Assembly (NCBI RefSeq): GCF_007827465.1
Contig: NZ_VISL01000001.1
Location: 315,001-379,000, forward strand
Direction of reading: 5' to 3'
Length of the DNA: 64,000 nucleotides
DNA from: Dokdonia sp. Hel_I_53
Lineage (GTDB): Bacteria; Bacteroidota; Bacteroidia; Flavobacteriales; Flavobacteriaceae
The translations under genes were made by a program, and so were the position numbers. Positions within the stretch are counted from its first letter, which is position 1; every line of letters begins with the position of its first letter. Of this stretch, positions 55,801 to 63,990 are shown one piece after another. The notes beneath the pieces were generated by a model that was not told the DNA's origin, ran no database searches, and was given only the letters and a program-made list of their open reading frames with translations.

Positions 55801-56619
55801 AGAAGTAAAATTTTCAGAAGCGACTACTGCATTTTCAATATCTGCAACAGATTTTACATACCCTAAACCACGAACAAGGTATTCGGCTTGATTAATTTCC
55901 AAAGTCTGCGCACCGATGTCTTGATTACTTTCCTTGACAGCTTTTACAATATCGGTCAAGCCGATGTTGTATTGCCGCATTTTTTCAGGATCAACATCCA
56001 CTTGGTATTCCTGGACGTACCCACCAATTGAGGCTACTTCGGAAACACCACTTGCCGAAGACAATCCGTATTTCACATAATAATCCTGTATGCTGCGTAA
56101 CTCCTGTAAATCCCAACCGCCAGTTACGTTGCCATCTTTGTCGCGACCTTCCAGCGTGTACCAAAAAATTTGACCCAAGCCTGTAGCATCAGGACCCAAT
56201 GCGGGGTTTACACCATCGGGCAATAGATTTGCAGAAAGTGAATTGAGTTTTTCAAGAATACGGCTACGCGACCAATAGAATTCTACATCTTCTTCAAAAA
56301 TGATATAGATACTTGAAAAACCGAACATTGAAGAGCTTCGGATGGTCTTAACACCAGGAATTCCCAACAATGACGTTGTAAGTGGATAGGTAATCTGGTC
56401 TTCGATATCCTGTGGTGAACGCCCTTGCCATTTGGTGAAAACAATTTGCTGGTTTTCGCCGATGTCTGGAATGGCATCAACAGCTACAGGATCAGTTGGT
56501 AAAATACCTGTTTCCCAATTGAAGGGTGCGTTAACTACTCCCCAACCTACGAATAGGGCGAGTAATATTACGGCGACAAGTTTGTTTTCTATGAGAAATT
56601 TTATGCTTTTATTTAGCAT
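52867..56619 (-). CDS. cusA: CusA-type Cu/Ag RND permease, enlarged form
   Basis: This 1250-residue heavy-metal RND permease carries the family motifs VVNAPFNWETGILPTDPVAV, TIRSSSMFGFSSIYIIFEED, DPEKMRQYNIGLTDIVKAV, the relay helix SGIAIAIGTMVDVGVILAE and LFGIATDDGVVMATYLDQ. It is about 200 residues longer than E. coli CusA. One insert at about 535-645 adds four or five hydrophobic segments, and a second polar insert follows at about 740-850 (NENGERQRYRVNDDG, NDKFIINPNNEIDDD). It drives Cu/Ag export with CusC and CusB. A palindrome at 55261 encodes RFRES in a cytoplasmic loop. Confidence 0.94.
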   Translation of the reverse strand: MLNKSIKFLIENKLVAVILLALFVGWGVVNAPFNWETGILPTDPVAVDAIPDIGENQQIVFTKWQGRSPQDIEDQITYPLTTSLLGIPGVKTIRSSSMFGFSSIYIIFEEDVEFYWSRSRILEKLNSLSANLLPDGVNPALGPDATGLGQIFWYTLEGRDKDGNVTGGWDLQELRSIQDYYVKYGLSSASGVSEVASIGGYVQEYQVDVDPEKMRQYNIGLTDIVKAVKESNQDIGAQTLEINQAEYLVRGLGYVKSVADIENAVVASENFTSIRIKDIANVHLGPQTRRGILDKEGAEVVGGVVVARYGANPMEVINNVKDQIAELSSGLPTKTLADGRTSQVTIIPFYDRTQLIQETLHTLNEALTLEILITILVIIVMVFNLRASILISGLLPVAVLMVFITMKLFNVDANIVALSGIAIAIGTMVDVGVILAENMIRHLEDKKLRFRESGIEYTTNEIIYNATAEVSGAILTAVLTTIISFLPVFTMIGAEGKLFRPLAFTKTMALAASLVIALFLIPPFAAFLFKKSNLMERSKYLINGILIVLGITAIFYGYWLGLILIAYGVVALLSVRDRITEKRANLIHIIISCVAIVFLLAEYWRPLGFDRSILMNLIFVAIICFGLLGVFTVFRRYYDSILRWALQNRYLFLIIPTTVLILGVVIMRNTGKEFMPALNEGSFLLMPTSLPHAGVEENKRVLQQLDMAVASIPEIETVVGKAGRTESALDPAPLSMYENVIQYKSEYMRNENGERQRYRVNDDGLFVLKNDKFIINPNNEIDDDANYEASQLKTSATRNELIEDNNGEYYRNWRPEISSPDDIWNEIVQVTKFPGVTSAPKLQPIETRLVMLQTGMRAPMGIKVKGPDLKTIENFGLQLEDILKQAEGVKEQAVFADRIVGKPYLLIDIKRDQLARYGISIMDVQEVLQVAVGGMPLTQTVEGRERYGVRVRYPRELRANPEDLKSIYVPVSTGSPVPLGELVDIRYEQGPQVIKSEDTFLIGYVLFDKLDGFAEVDVVENAQALIQQKIDNGDLVVPQGISYRFTGTYENQLRAEKTLSVVVPLCLLVIFLILYFQFRSVSTSLMVFTAIAVAFAGGFIMIWLYGQDWFFNFSFFGENLRDLFNMKTINLSVAVWVGFIALFGIATDDGVVMATYLDQSFKSNEPDSKKGIRLATLEAAGKRIRPCLMTTVTTVLALLPVLTSTGKGSDIMIPMAIPIFGGMIIDVTSYFLLPVLYSWKKEYQLKRANK
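55261..55274. repeat. Dispersed palindrome inside cusA, read as RFRES
   Basis: Exact copy within DKKLRFRESGIEY, in the loop after the relay helix. Confidence 0.95.
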
Positions 56620-56760
56620 ACGATGTGATTATTAAACAGTTATAGAAATATGCTTTGGTTTGCTCTCAGTACAAATGAGAAACAACAAAACGTGCCCAAA
56701 ACGAATGTATCGCCGGGTTTTCCAGTTACAATTACATTGCTACTGGTACTGTTTAATAAA

Positions 56761-57180
56761 TCAAATTAAGAATGTCTGGTGCAATACCTGCAAGTCCCGC
56801 CTTACGAATGGGGGCGAGTGATCTGAGAAAGAGATCTCTTGTGATTCAGTTCCTTCAAAGAGACTGATATATGAGTAAGCAAAAGAGGCAACGAATATTT
56901 GTTGCTCAAACGTAAGTTGTGAAAAATCCTGTTTTAAATCGTCTTGACCTTCAATAATTAATTGTTCATTTGAGCAACAAGATTTTTTAGAAATCATTGA
57001 GTTAGAGCAACTCTTAGCAGGTTCAGCTTTTTCCATTCCACAAGTCTGAACATCTTGGATGAATGAAAAATCTACTAACGTATCCCCACAATAGTGCATA
57101 TCCACACTAAATGACATTGTGGTCAGTAGAACCACAACAGCCATTACAATTGCCATTGATTTGTGGATAATTTGTTTCAT
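56761..57180 (-). CDS. HYC_CC_PP-type small secreted Cys-rich protein, head of the Cu-type module
   Basis: This 139-residue protein has a hydrophobic signal (MAIVMAVVVLLTTMSFS). The family-defining motifs occur in order: MHYCGDTL, SKKSCCSNE and a late HSPPFVRR. Other cysteines lie in QTCGMEKAEPAKSCS. The HYC/CC/PP arrangement is a recognised Bacteroidetes family near copper genes. The cysteine pairs suggest periplasmic metal binding. It is the first gene upstream of cusA, in the same place as the His/Cys-rich protein of the Zn-type module. Confidence 0.85.
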   Translation of the reverse strand: MKQIIHKSMAIVMAVVVLLTTMSFSVDMHYCGDTLVDFSFIQDVQTCGMEKAEPAKSCSNSMISKKSCCSNEQLIIEGQDDLKQDFSQLTFEQQIFVASFAYSYISLFEGTESQEISFSDHSPPFVRRDLQVLHQTFLI

Positions 57181-57409
57181 TTATTGCAAAATTAGCAAAT
57201 ATTTTAACATAAATGTTTGTTTTAACGAAATGTTGTGTAATGGTGAAAAATCACATTTTCGATAAATAAGAGTAAATCACAATCAAATTCTTTTATTTTA
57301 GTGAGCTTAAACAATTAAATATTAGCACGCTATAGACTTCAATTTAACAGACATAAACGCATCATATTCAAGTCTTATCCCTAAAAAGACTGATGGTATA
57401 ACCGTTTAT

Positions 57410-58708
57410 ATGCTCCATAAAAAAATCATAAATAAACAGATTAACAAGCACTTTACCTATAAAGATATTGAAAGGTGTATTAAGGATGTGGCTTTAATGG
57501 AAAGCAGTAGCATACCTCATACTGATCCTATTGTAGATGGTTTGTTGAAGTACTATTTAGAACATCCAAGAGAAGAACGCTTTAAATATGCGCTTACCGA
57601 CTTTGCACTTAAGTTCGTTAAGCTAATAGATAATAAACTATATAGCCCGTATGCAAAGTTTCCACTACGTGACACTTTCAAAAAACTTGCAGACTTTACA
57701 GCTTCAGATATTAAAAGTATAGATGATTTTAATAGATGGTATGAGTTTAATTTTGAAGGTAATAGCGGTACTGTAATTATAGATCATTTAGAGTCCTTAA
57801 AAGATTACGTTAATAAAGCTATTGACGAACTCAATATTTATATCAATCAAGACCAAGATTCGGCATTAAAAACAGCTGAGAATGTTTCCATATTATTTGA
57901 AAAAATTACTGCAAAAAGCGACGAGATTAAAGACACTTTACTAATAAGTAATAGCCTTGACGAAGAAATAGAACAGGTCGTTGACTATTTTTTAAAAAGA
58001 AAAAACAGCCTTCCTGACACTAAAACGCCTGAACAGAAAGAAACTCATAAAAAATTAAGAGAAGAATACGATAGAGCCGTTCAAATTAAAAAGAAGGTAG
58101 ATGAGTTTTTTGTTGAAGTAGAATATAAATTAGGACAATTATTAGATAGGTCAGCTTACGCAAGCACTCAATTAATAACGGTACAAGATAATTTTAAAAA
58201 TAAATCGGCAGTTAGAATAAATGTAAAGCGTTTTTTAAAATTCACATTAGAACAAGCATCCTTCTCAAAAAAAGATGGTATTACATTGTCTGAAAAATTC
58301 CCTTTGAAATCTATTGTTTCTGAACGTTTTAAACACGTCGGTTTGGTTTATTATGAAGAGTTTGGTATTCAGAAGAGCTATGTTATTGAACCTAAAGTTA
58401 ATGAAGCACACCTAAAGTCACAAATCTCAAAATTAGATACCGAACTAACTCGTCAAGAGAATACCGCCAAATGGGTAAATCACTTTAAAAATCAGTTAAG
58501 CAACGATGGGGAAATTGATTTTAGCAATCATTTTTACGAAATAGCATTAAAAGAAAATGATGCCTTAATAGCACTTAAAGTAGGATTTGAACTTGTAGAG
58601 TTTGCTAGACATAATAACGGTTACGAAATTAAAATAGACAGAGAAATCCCCAAGTCATCTCTGTCTCAAAATATTGCATTATGGAAAATGAAAATAATAA
58701 AGAAGTAA
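57410..58708 (+). CDS. jetA: JetA-like (kleisin/MukF-type) subunit of a Wadjet-like system
   Basis: This 432-residue mainly helical soluble protein has no signal peptide and is rich in charged coiled-coil segments (KTPEQKETHKKLREEYDRAV, KKKVDEFFVEVEYKLGQLL). The N-terminus HFTYKDIERCIKDVALMESS looks like a winged-helix start. I assign JetA by gene order and size rather than by a motif. JetA proteins act as kleisin-like linkers of the SMC ATPase in Wadjet plasmid defence. Its end overlaps jetB by 28 bases, indicating coupled translation. Confidence 0.7.
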   Translation: MLHKKIINKQINKHFTYKDIERCIKDVALMESSSIPHTDPIVDGLLKYYLEHPREERFKYALTDFALKFVKLIDNKLYSPYAKFPLRDTFKKLADFTASDIKSIDDFNRWYEFNFEGNSGTVIIDHLESLKDYVNKAIDELNIYINQDQDSALKTAENVSILFEKITAKSDEIKDTLLISNSLDEEIEQVVDYFLKRKNSLPDTKTPEQKETHKKLREEYDRAVQIKKKVDEFFVEVEYKLGQLLDRSAYASTQLITVQDNFKNKSAVRINVKRFLKFTLEQASFSKKDGITLSEKFPLKSIVSERFKHVGLVYYEEFGIQKSYVIEPKVNEAHLKSQISKLDTELTRQENTAKWVNHFKNQLSNDGEIDFSNHFYEIALKENDALIALKVGFELVEFARHNNGYEIKIDREIPKSSLSQNIALWKMKIIKK

Positions 58709-59361
58709 GTCAAAATTTTTCGTTTTTTAAAAACGCAGATGTTCAAGAATATTTTGCAGATTTAAATATTGAACTACTATCTGGTAGACATATTCAAAAC
58801 GATAGATTTTATCTCTATAAACTACTTAAGGACTATTTCAACGAGCTTTCATATTATTATGAAAAGGTATATGGTTTAGAACTAATAATGGAAAGTAGAG
58901 AAGACTCAAAATACTATTACGTAGATTATCCTGATGCATCCAAAGGAGCACTTGCTAACCCATCCCGACACAAAAAGCTAACGCAAAAACAAACCTTGAT
59001 AGGTATTATACTACTTAATATGTATTATGAGCGATATTTTGAAAGTAAAAAAGAAGTACGCTTTGCAGATATAAAAAAGGAGATTAAAGAAAGTGACAAT
59101 AATATTTTGTACAAAAAATTATTTTTTAACAAAGTACAAGACGATTACTTGGAAGGCGACTGGTCATTAAAGGTTATTAAGCCATTTAAGAGTGTACTAC
59201 GAGAATTTAATAAGTTGGGATGGATTACAAATTTAGCTGTAGAAGATGGCGAAGATATACACTTTGTATTACGAGAACCAATTATTAGATTTCAAAAATT
59301 GTATGAAAAAGAAATTACAAACTTCACAGAGTTTAGTGAAAAATACCTTAGCCAATTATAA
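58681..59361 (+). CDS. jetB: JetB-like (MukE/DUF4194-type) subunit
   Basis: This 226-residue protein has paired winged-helix-like regions (KLTQKQTLIGIILLNMYYER, VIKPFKSVLREFNKLGWITN) and a final FVLREPIIRFQKLYEKEI. MukE/JetB proteins bind the kleisin and are of this size. It starts inside the jetA end and its stop TAATG overlaps the ATG of jetC by one base. Assigned from order, size and helix pattern. Confidence 0.72.
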   Translation: MENENNKEVSQNFSFFKNADVQEYFADLNIELLSGRHIQNDRFYLYKLLKDYFNELSYYYEKVYGLELIMESREDSKYYYVDYPDASKGALANPSRHKKLTQKQTLIGIILLNMYYERYFESKKEVRFADIKKEIKESDNNILYKKLFFNKVQDDYLEGDWSLKVIKPFKSVLREFNKLGWITNLAVEDGEDIHFVLREPIIRFQKLYEKEITNFTEFSEKYLSQL

Positions 59362-62300
59362 TGATAGAATATCCAAGAATTTTTTCGCTATCCACAGTTG
59401 GTGTGAGAAAGCACTATAATCAAGACTACTTATTACATCAAGTAAGGACTGATTTTACCGGCAACAATGGTATCGGTAAATCGCTTATAGCAGACTTATT
59501 TCAACTCATATTTATTGGTCAAAAGAGCAAAATAAGTTTTGGCACCGAGAGCTTCAAAAATAAAGACAGACATATACATACTATACCTTATAATACTGAT
59601 GATGCTTATGTTTTTATACATATAGAATTTAAGAAAAATGAATTTATAACTATTGGCACTAATATAGGTAATAAGCGTAGCAGGCCGTTAAAGTCATTCT
59701 GGATATTAAATCAAGCCTATAATGATAATGACAGAAAAGACCTTGAAACTTTAGCACTTCACGCAGATCAGTTAGCATATAGTAAAGATTTTTTAAAAGA
59801 TGGTCAATTTTTGCCCATTAACCAGCTTGCAAGGCATCTTAAAAAGAATAAAAAAGGCTTTCTAAAATCCTTCACAGATTTAGAAGATAAAAAAGAATAC
59901 TATGAGTTTTTATATACTAATGAGCTTTTGCCTATAAATCTTGCGATTGATGAAAATATGGACGCTTTCGCGAAAGTGATACAATCCTTTTCAAAAGCAA
60001 ACTCATTAGATACGGAGAGCGATAAAATTTTAAAGGATTTTCTTTTTGAGAATAGTTTGGATAAGCTTGAGACCAAATACAAATCAAACAAGGAGAAGCT
60101 TGAAAAACTTATAAATGAATACAATGAGCTGGACGAAGAAATACATACTATTGAGTTAAAACAAGAAGTATTAGGTAATCTTAAAGAGTTAGAGCAATTA
60201 AAAAACGATGCGCAACAAAATTATCTAACAGCTGAATACCATAGTAATTATTCGCAATACGAAACTGTTGCAAATAAATGCATAGGAACTTCTAATAAAA
60301 TTGAAAAAGAGACAGATATCATTAGTAACCTAAAATCAGATCTACCAAAAATTTCTAAACAAATTGAAATTACAAAGTCAGATTATGACACCTATTTTAA
60401 AGCTCAAGAATCCTTTACAAACTATAAAAATCTCTTTAATGCAAGAGCAGAAAAATTAGCAAGTCTTGATCAGCTTCAAAAAATGAAGCTACCTGAAATA
60501 GATCAAGCAAATTTAGTTAAGATAAATATTGATGAATACAATCACCAGTCAATCATTGATAGGGTAAATAAACTTAATTCTGATTTAAAAAGATACGGTA
60601 CGATTGATAAAATAAATGAGAAGACATCATCACAGCTAAAAATTATTGCAGACTACAAAGCAGTCAAGAGCTCAGAGCTTGCTGACTTAGAAGCACTCAA
60701 TCGTATTCTATCTGCTGGAGAAGATGGTTCCTTAATCGCACAGATTTTAAAAGACGGTAACAATCTTACTAAAGAACAGGAAACTGTACTGTTCGGATTG
60801 CTTAAAAATGTGGATTGCGGAAAACCAGATAATCCTACTAAAGGAAGTCAATACACTAAAGATAGTTCTCTCTTAAAATCTGAAAATATTGAAGAAGATA
60901 AGGTGAATTCCGGTTATTGGTTTGCAATAGGTGCTTTACGAACCTTTGTACCTTACTCTAATGATAAACAGATATTTGCTGATACTGCTAAAATGAATGA
61001 TGCTAAGAAAAAAAAGCAGAATGCAATTAACGAGCAAGTAAAGTCTATCAATAATGAACTTGGCGAAATTTTAAAATTTGAGAAAGGAGATCCTTACGAT
61101 TTGTCAGCGGTTGATGAGCTGAAAAATCTTAATAAAGATTTTAAAGACTTTTCCTTATACGAAAGGTCAAAAATAGCAATGAGTATTGCCGAAAGTCTTT
61201 CTACTAAAATTACTCAAGACCAGAAAGACTTGGAGCTATCGTTGCGAGAATTAGAAGCACTTGAAAAGAAAATTCCAATTGAAATTACATATGAAAAAAT
61301 AGACGATCAGTTAACATCTTATATTCAAAAAGTAGCTGCTAAAAAGTCTGTCCATACAGATTTGCAAAACAAACTTGAGACTTCAAAATCAACCATAACC
61401 CAAAAGGAAGAAAATTTAGTCACACTTAAAGCGTTGCTTGACTCACAGGAGAAAGAACGCGATGAGCTAAAGAAAAAGTATGAGGGTGCGCTTATTATCT
61501 TTAAAACACGTTTTAGTCAGTTGCATATTCAGGATTTTGTGCCTACTAATATCAATCAAGTGAATGTAGAAAATCTTCAAAAATTATATAACACAAATAA
61601 GGACAATTACATAAACGCTTATGGTAAAGCATCATCCCGATTCGATACGACCAAAGATGATTTAGAAGTAAAAAACCAAATGGATGATCAGAATTATTCA
61701 TTTGCGGTTTTAGAATTAGTGTTATTAGGACCAAAAATAAAACACACTGAAAATCTTGCCCCAGCACTTAAAAAATCTAATCAAAACAGAACTAAAGTAA
61801 TGCAGGCCATTACGCAGGCGATGCTTCGTATATTCAAATTGACAAAAACAAAGTATCAAGACTTTGAAAAGACAGTCGAAGATTTGAATGATTTTTTTAA
61901 CGAGCGACTAATTAGTGACAAGTACCATTTCAAAATAGATTTTACGCCAAATGAAACATTCAAAATAGATTGGATGAAGAATCTACAGTCGTCCACTCAA
62001 GCCGCTTACTCGGAAGGAGAATTACAATTTTCAGACTCAGTAGAGAGTTTTGTTGAAAAGATATTTGCAGAAACAACCTCCTACAATGAGAAGATAAAAT
62101 TTTCAGACCTATTAGACCCAAAAACTTATTTCGATTTAAGTACCAGATTATTAGACAAAGACGGCATTGACCAGACAGGAAGTACAGGACAAAGCTATAC
62201 AGCGATTGTATTATTAGGTATTGGCAGACTTTCAATTGTGCAAAAAGAAGATAGAAAAGGTGTCAAATTTTTAATACTTGAAGAAGTCTCTAATATGGAT

Positions 62301-62531
62301 AAGGGTAACTTTAACACCTTTCCAAATATTGCAAAAGAGTTTGGATATCAAATGTTGACAATGACACCAGAACCTTATGGCTCTAACGAAGACGAAGGCT
62401 GGTATTTACATCACTTAATTGAAGGTTACGAAGATGTTAATATCAATTATGCACCGCCAAGTAGCTATTTTAAAACTAATGAAGCCAGACAAGATCTGTC
62501 AGATTACTTAAATAATGTAAATGACCAATGA
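59361..62531 (+). CDS. jetC: JetC-like SMC/condensin-type ATPase
   Basis: This 1056-residue ATPase has Walker A FTGNNGIGKSLIADLFQL near residue 32, long coiled-coil arms (about 215-330 and 630-720), an ABC signature-like TGSTGQSYTAIVLLGIGRL near 950, and a Walker B-like FLILEEVSNMDKGN near 970. The Walker B end has EE instead of the common DE. In Wadjet, JetC loops DNA and recognises closed circular plasmids. There is no zinc-hook motif. It overlaps both neighbours by 1-4 bases. A variant palindrome at 59964 encodes AFAKV. Confidence 0.85.
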   Translation: MIEYPRIFSLSTVGVRKHYNQDYLLHQVRTDFTGNNGIGKSLIADLFQLIFIGQKSKISFGTESFKNKDRHIHTIPYNTDDAYVFIHIEFKKNEFITIGTNIGNKRSRPLKSFWILNQAYNDNDRKDLETLALHADQLAYSKDFLKDGQFLPINQLARHLKKNKKGFLKSFTDLEDKKEYYEFLYTNELLPINLAIDENMDAFAKVIQSFSKANSLDTESDKILKDFLFENSLDKLETKYKSNKEKLEKLINEYNELDEEIHTIELKQEVLGNLKELEQLKNDAQQNYLTAEYHSNYSQYETVANKCIGTSNKIEKETDIISNLKSDLPKISKQIEITKSDYDTYFKAQESFTNYKNLFNARAEKLASLDQLQKMKLPEIDQANLVKINIDEYNHQSIIDRVNKLNSDLKRYGTIDKINEKTSSQLKIIADYKAVKSSELADLEALNRILSAGEDGSLIAQILKDGNNLTKEQETVLFGLLKNVDCGKPDNPTKGSQYTKDSSLLKSENIEEDKVNSGYWFAIGALRTFVPYSNDKQIFADTAKMNDAKKKKQNAINEQVKSINNELGEILKFEKGDPYDLSAVDELKNLNKDFKDFSLYERSKIAMSIAESLSTKITQDQKDLELSLRELEALEKKIPIEITYEKIDDQLTSYIQKVAAKKSVHTDLQNKLETSKSTITQKEENLVTLKALLDSQEKERDELKKKYEGALIIFKTRFSQLHIQDFVPTNINQVNVENLQKLYNTNKDNYINAYGKASSRFDTTKDDLEVKNQMDDQNYSFAVLELVLLGPKIKHTENLAPALKKSNQNRTKVMQAITQAMLRIFKLTKTKYQDFEKTVEDLNDFFNERLISDKYHFKIDFTPNETFKIDWMKNLQSSTQAAYSEGELQFSDSVESFVEKIFAETTSYNEKIKFSDLLDPKTYFDLSTRLLDKDGIDQTGSTGQSYTAIVLLGIGRLSIVQKEDRKGVKFLILEEVSNMDKGNFNTFPNIAKEFGYQMLTMTPEPYGSNEDEGWYLHHLIEGYEDVNINYAPPSSYFKTNEARQDLSDYLNNVNDQ
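59964..59977. repeat. Dispersed palindrome, terminal-base variant inside jetC, read as AFAK
   Basis: GCTTTCGCGAAAGT: 13 of 14 bases match, in frame within NMDAFAKVIQSF. Confidence 0.85.
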
Positions 62532-63463
62532 ATTGGGTAACATTAAAATCATTAAATGAACTTTACAGATATAAAGAAACCAAGATTAAGGAAACTTTAA
62601 TCAAAGATTCATTATTTCAACACTTGCTGAATGATACCCAAGAAATCAAAGAAGGCTATAAGGTTTATTATTCTGATGATGAAGATTTTTTTGAGATGTA
62701 TGAAGAAGAGTATCTAGAGAAGTTTAATCAGTACTACGCATTTTTAGAAAACAATCAACTTTTAAAACCTCAAACCAGATTTGAAGAAGCAGATATCATA
62801 GAGCTAATGGATATGAAACGTCGTATGGACAGCGGCGAACTTTTGCCAATTAGAAATCAAATAATGCAAAATGAGGAAACCGTCAGGAATGTGTCTTCTA
62901 TGTTTTTCAAAAATGAAAAATATTTAATTGGTAAGAAAGCTTTAATTGATGCCGTTAAACAGATGCTTCAAATTGATGAGCTTGCTGATGATAGAGATCA
63001 GCAATATATGTATCGTTTAGAATGTGAAGATCCTAAGTTAATTATTCTCTGTGAAAATTTAGACTTTTTAAAGAGACCTTCATTACCTAGAAAATACGGT
63101 TATGAACTTTGGTATGCTGGAGGGAAAAACATTGAAAAACTAAAATATTCCTATGACAGGAACTTGCCTATCTACTATTCCGGCGATTGGGATTATGATG
63201 GTCTACTTATTTTCAATATGGTTTGTAAACTTATTCCACAAATTAAGCTTCTTTATCCAACAGCTAGTTCTAAAAGCATCCTGAAATCAGAACACAAAAG
63301 TCTTTGGATGGACAGGGATAACCCTTCTAAATACTCCAATCTTAGTGTGAAGAATTTAGATAATAGGCACAAAGATATTCTAGTTAATTTAATAAAGAAA
63401 AATCACTGGATAACTGAAGAGGACAATCATCTTAAAGAAATGGTTACTTTGATTCAAGATTAG
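62528..63463 (+). CDS. jetD: JetD-like Toprim-domain nuclease subunit
   Basis: This 311-residue protein has a C-terminal Toprim-like fold: a LIILCENLDFLKRPSLP segment with the catalytic-type glutamate, LWYAGGKNIEKL, and IYYSGDWDYDGLLIF with the DxD metal site. JetD is the topoisomerase-VI-like nuclease of Wadjet that cleaves looped plasmid DNA. It is shorter than the roughly 380-400 residues I recall for type I JetD, mostly in the N-terminal arm. ATG overlaps the jetC stop (ATGA). Confidence 0.82.
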   Translation: MNWVTLKSLNELYRYKETKIKETLIKDSLFQHLLNDTQEIKEGYKVYYSDDEDFFEMYEEEYLEKFNQYYAFLENNQLLKPQTRFEEADIIELMDMKRRMDSGELLPIRNQIMQNEETVRNVSSMFFKNEKYLIGKKALIDAVKQMLQIDELADDRDQQYMYRLECEDPKLIILCENLDFLKRPSLPRKYGYELWYAGGKNIEKLKYSYDRNLPIYYSGDWDYDGLLIFNMVCKLIPQIKLLYPTASSKSILKSEHKSLWMDRDNPSKYSNLSVKNLDNRHKDILVNLIKKNHWITEEDNHLKEMVTLIQD

Positions 63464-63507
63464 AATGATGTCACTTTACCAAAGTCATCAATAAGCTCTT
63501 CTGGCTA

Positions 63508-63990
63508 TTACACAAAAGGATTAACCGCCGCAGCAGTTCCACTAGGATAACCCCAAGCCACATATTGTGATTTACCTTCATCTACATCAAGATGAACAAA
63601 TGTATTGCCTACACCTATGCGTTTAAAACCCACATCACGCGCGGCCATAACCAGATTGTTGCGAATTGTTCTAGAAGAAGCTCTTATATCTACAGCTTTA
63701 CAAGTAGGCATTTTATGAGAAGAGTTGCGCACGCCACCTACTTTACGATTGTGAGCGTCACTACGTGCTCCAGAGTTTATCCAACTGAAGATAGGATAAC
63801 CGGTCTTTACCGAGAGATTGTGCAGCATCGCTATAAGACGTCTATCCATACAATTTCCAGAACCAGGTAAATCTGGACTGTCAAAGACTGAGAAATCCAC
63901 AGCGATTCCGTTTGGCTTATATAGTCTAGATTTTGAACGCGACTTGCTAAATTTATAAGCCAAAAAAGCGCCACCCATAAGTAGCGCCAT
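63508..63990 (-). CDS. M15-like peptidase / endolysin-type protein, possibly truncated at the window edge
   Basis: The 160 visible residues include a hydrophobic N-terminus (MALLMGGAFLAYKF). The M15 pattern is present: SGARSDAHNRKVGGVRNSSH, then KAVDI and FVHLDVDEG, giving the His-Asp-His zinc set. M15 peptidases cut peptidoglycan cross-links; phage endolysins and cell-wall enzymes share the fold. ATG at 63990 is the first one visible, but the frame stays open to the window end, so the true start may lie outside. It is convergent with the Wadjet-like operon. Confidence 0.78.
   Translation of the reverse strand: MALLMGGAFLAYKFSKSRSKSRLYKPNGIAVDFSVFDSPDLPGSGNCMDRRLIAMLHNLSVKTGYPIFSWINSGARSDAHNRKVGGVRNSSHKMPTCKAVDIRASSRTIRNNLVMAARDVGFKRIGVGNTFVHLDVDEGKSQYVAWGYPSGTAAAVNPFV

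Noticed and set aside
57187..57194. TAnnTTTG-like -7 element on the minus strand before the HYC_CC_PP gene
   Set aside because: It is only about seven bases from the ATG and has no TTG at the right distance, so it would leave no leader.
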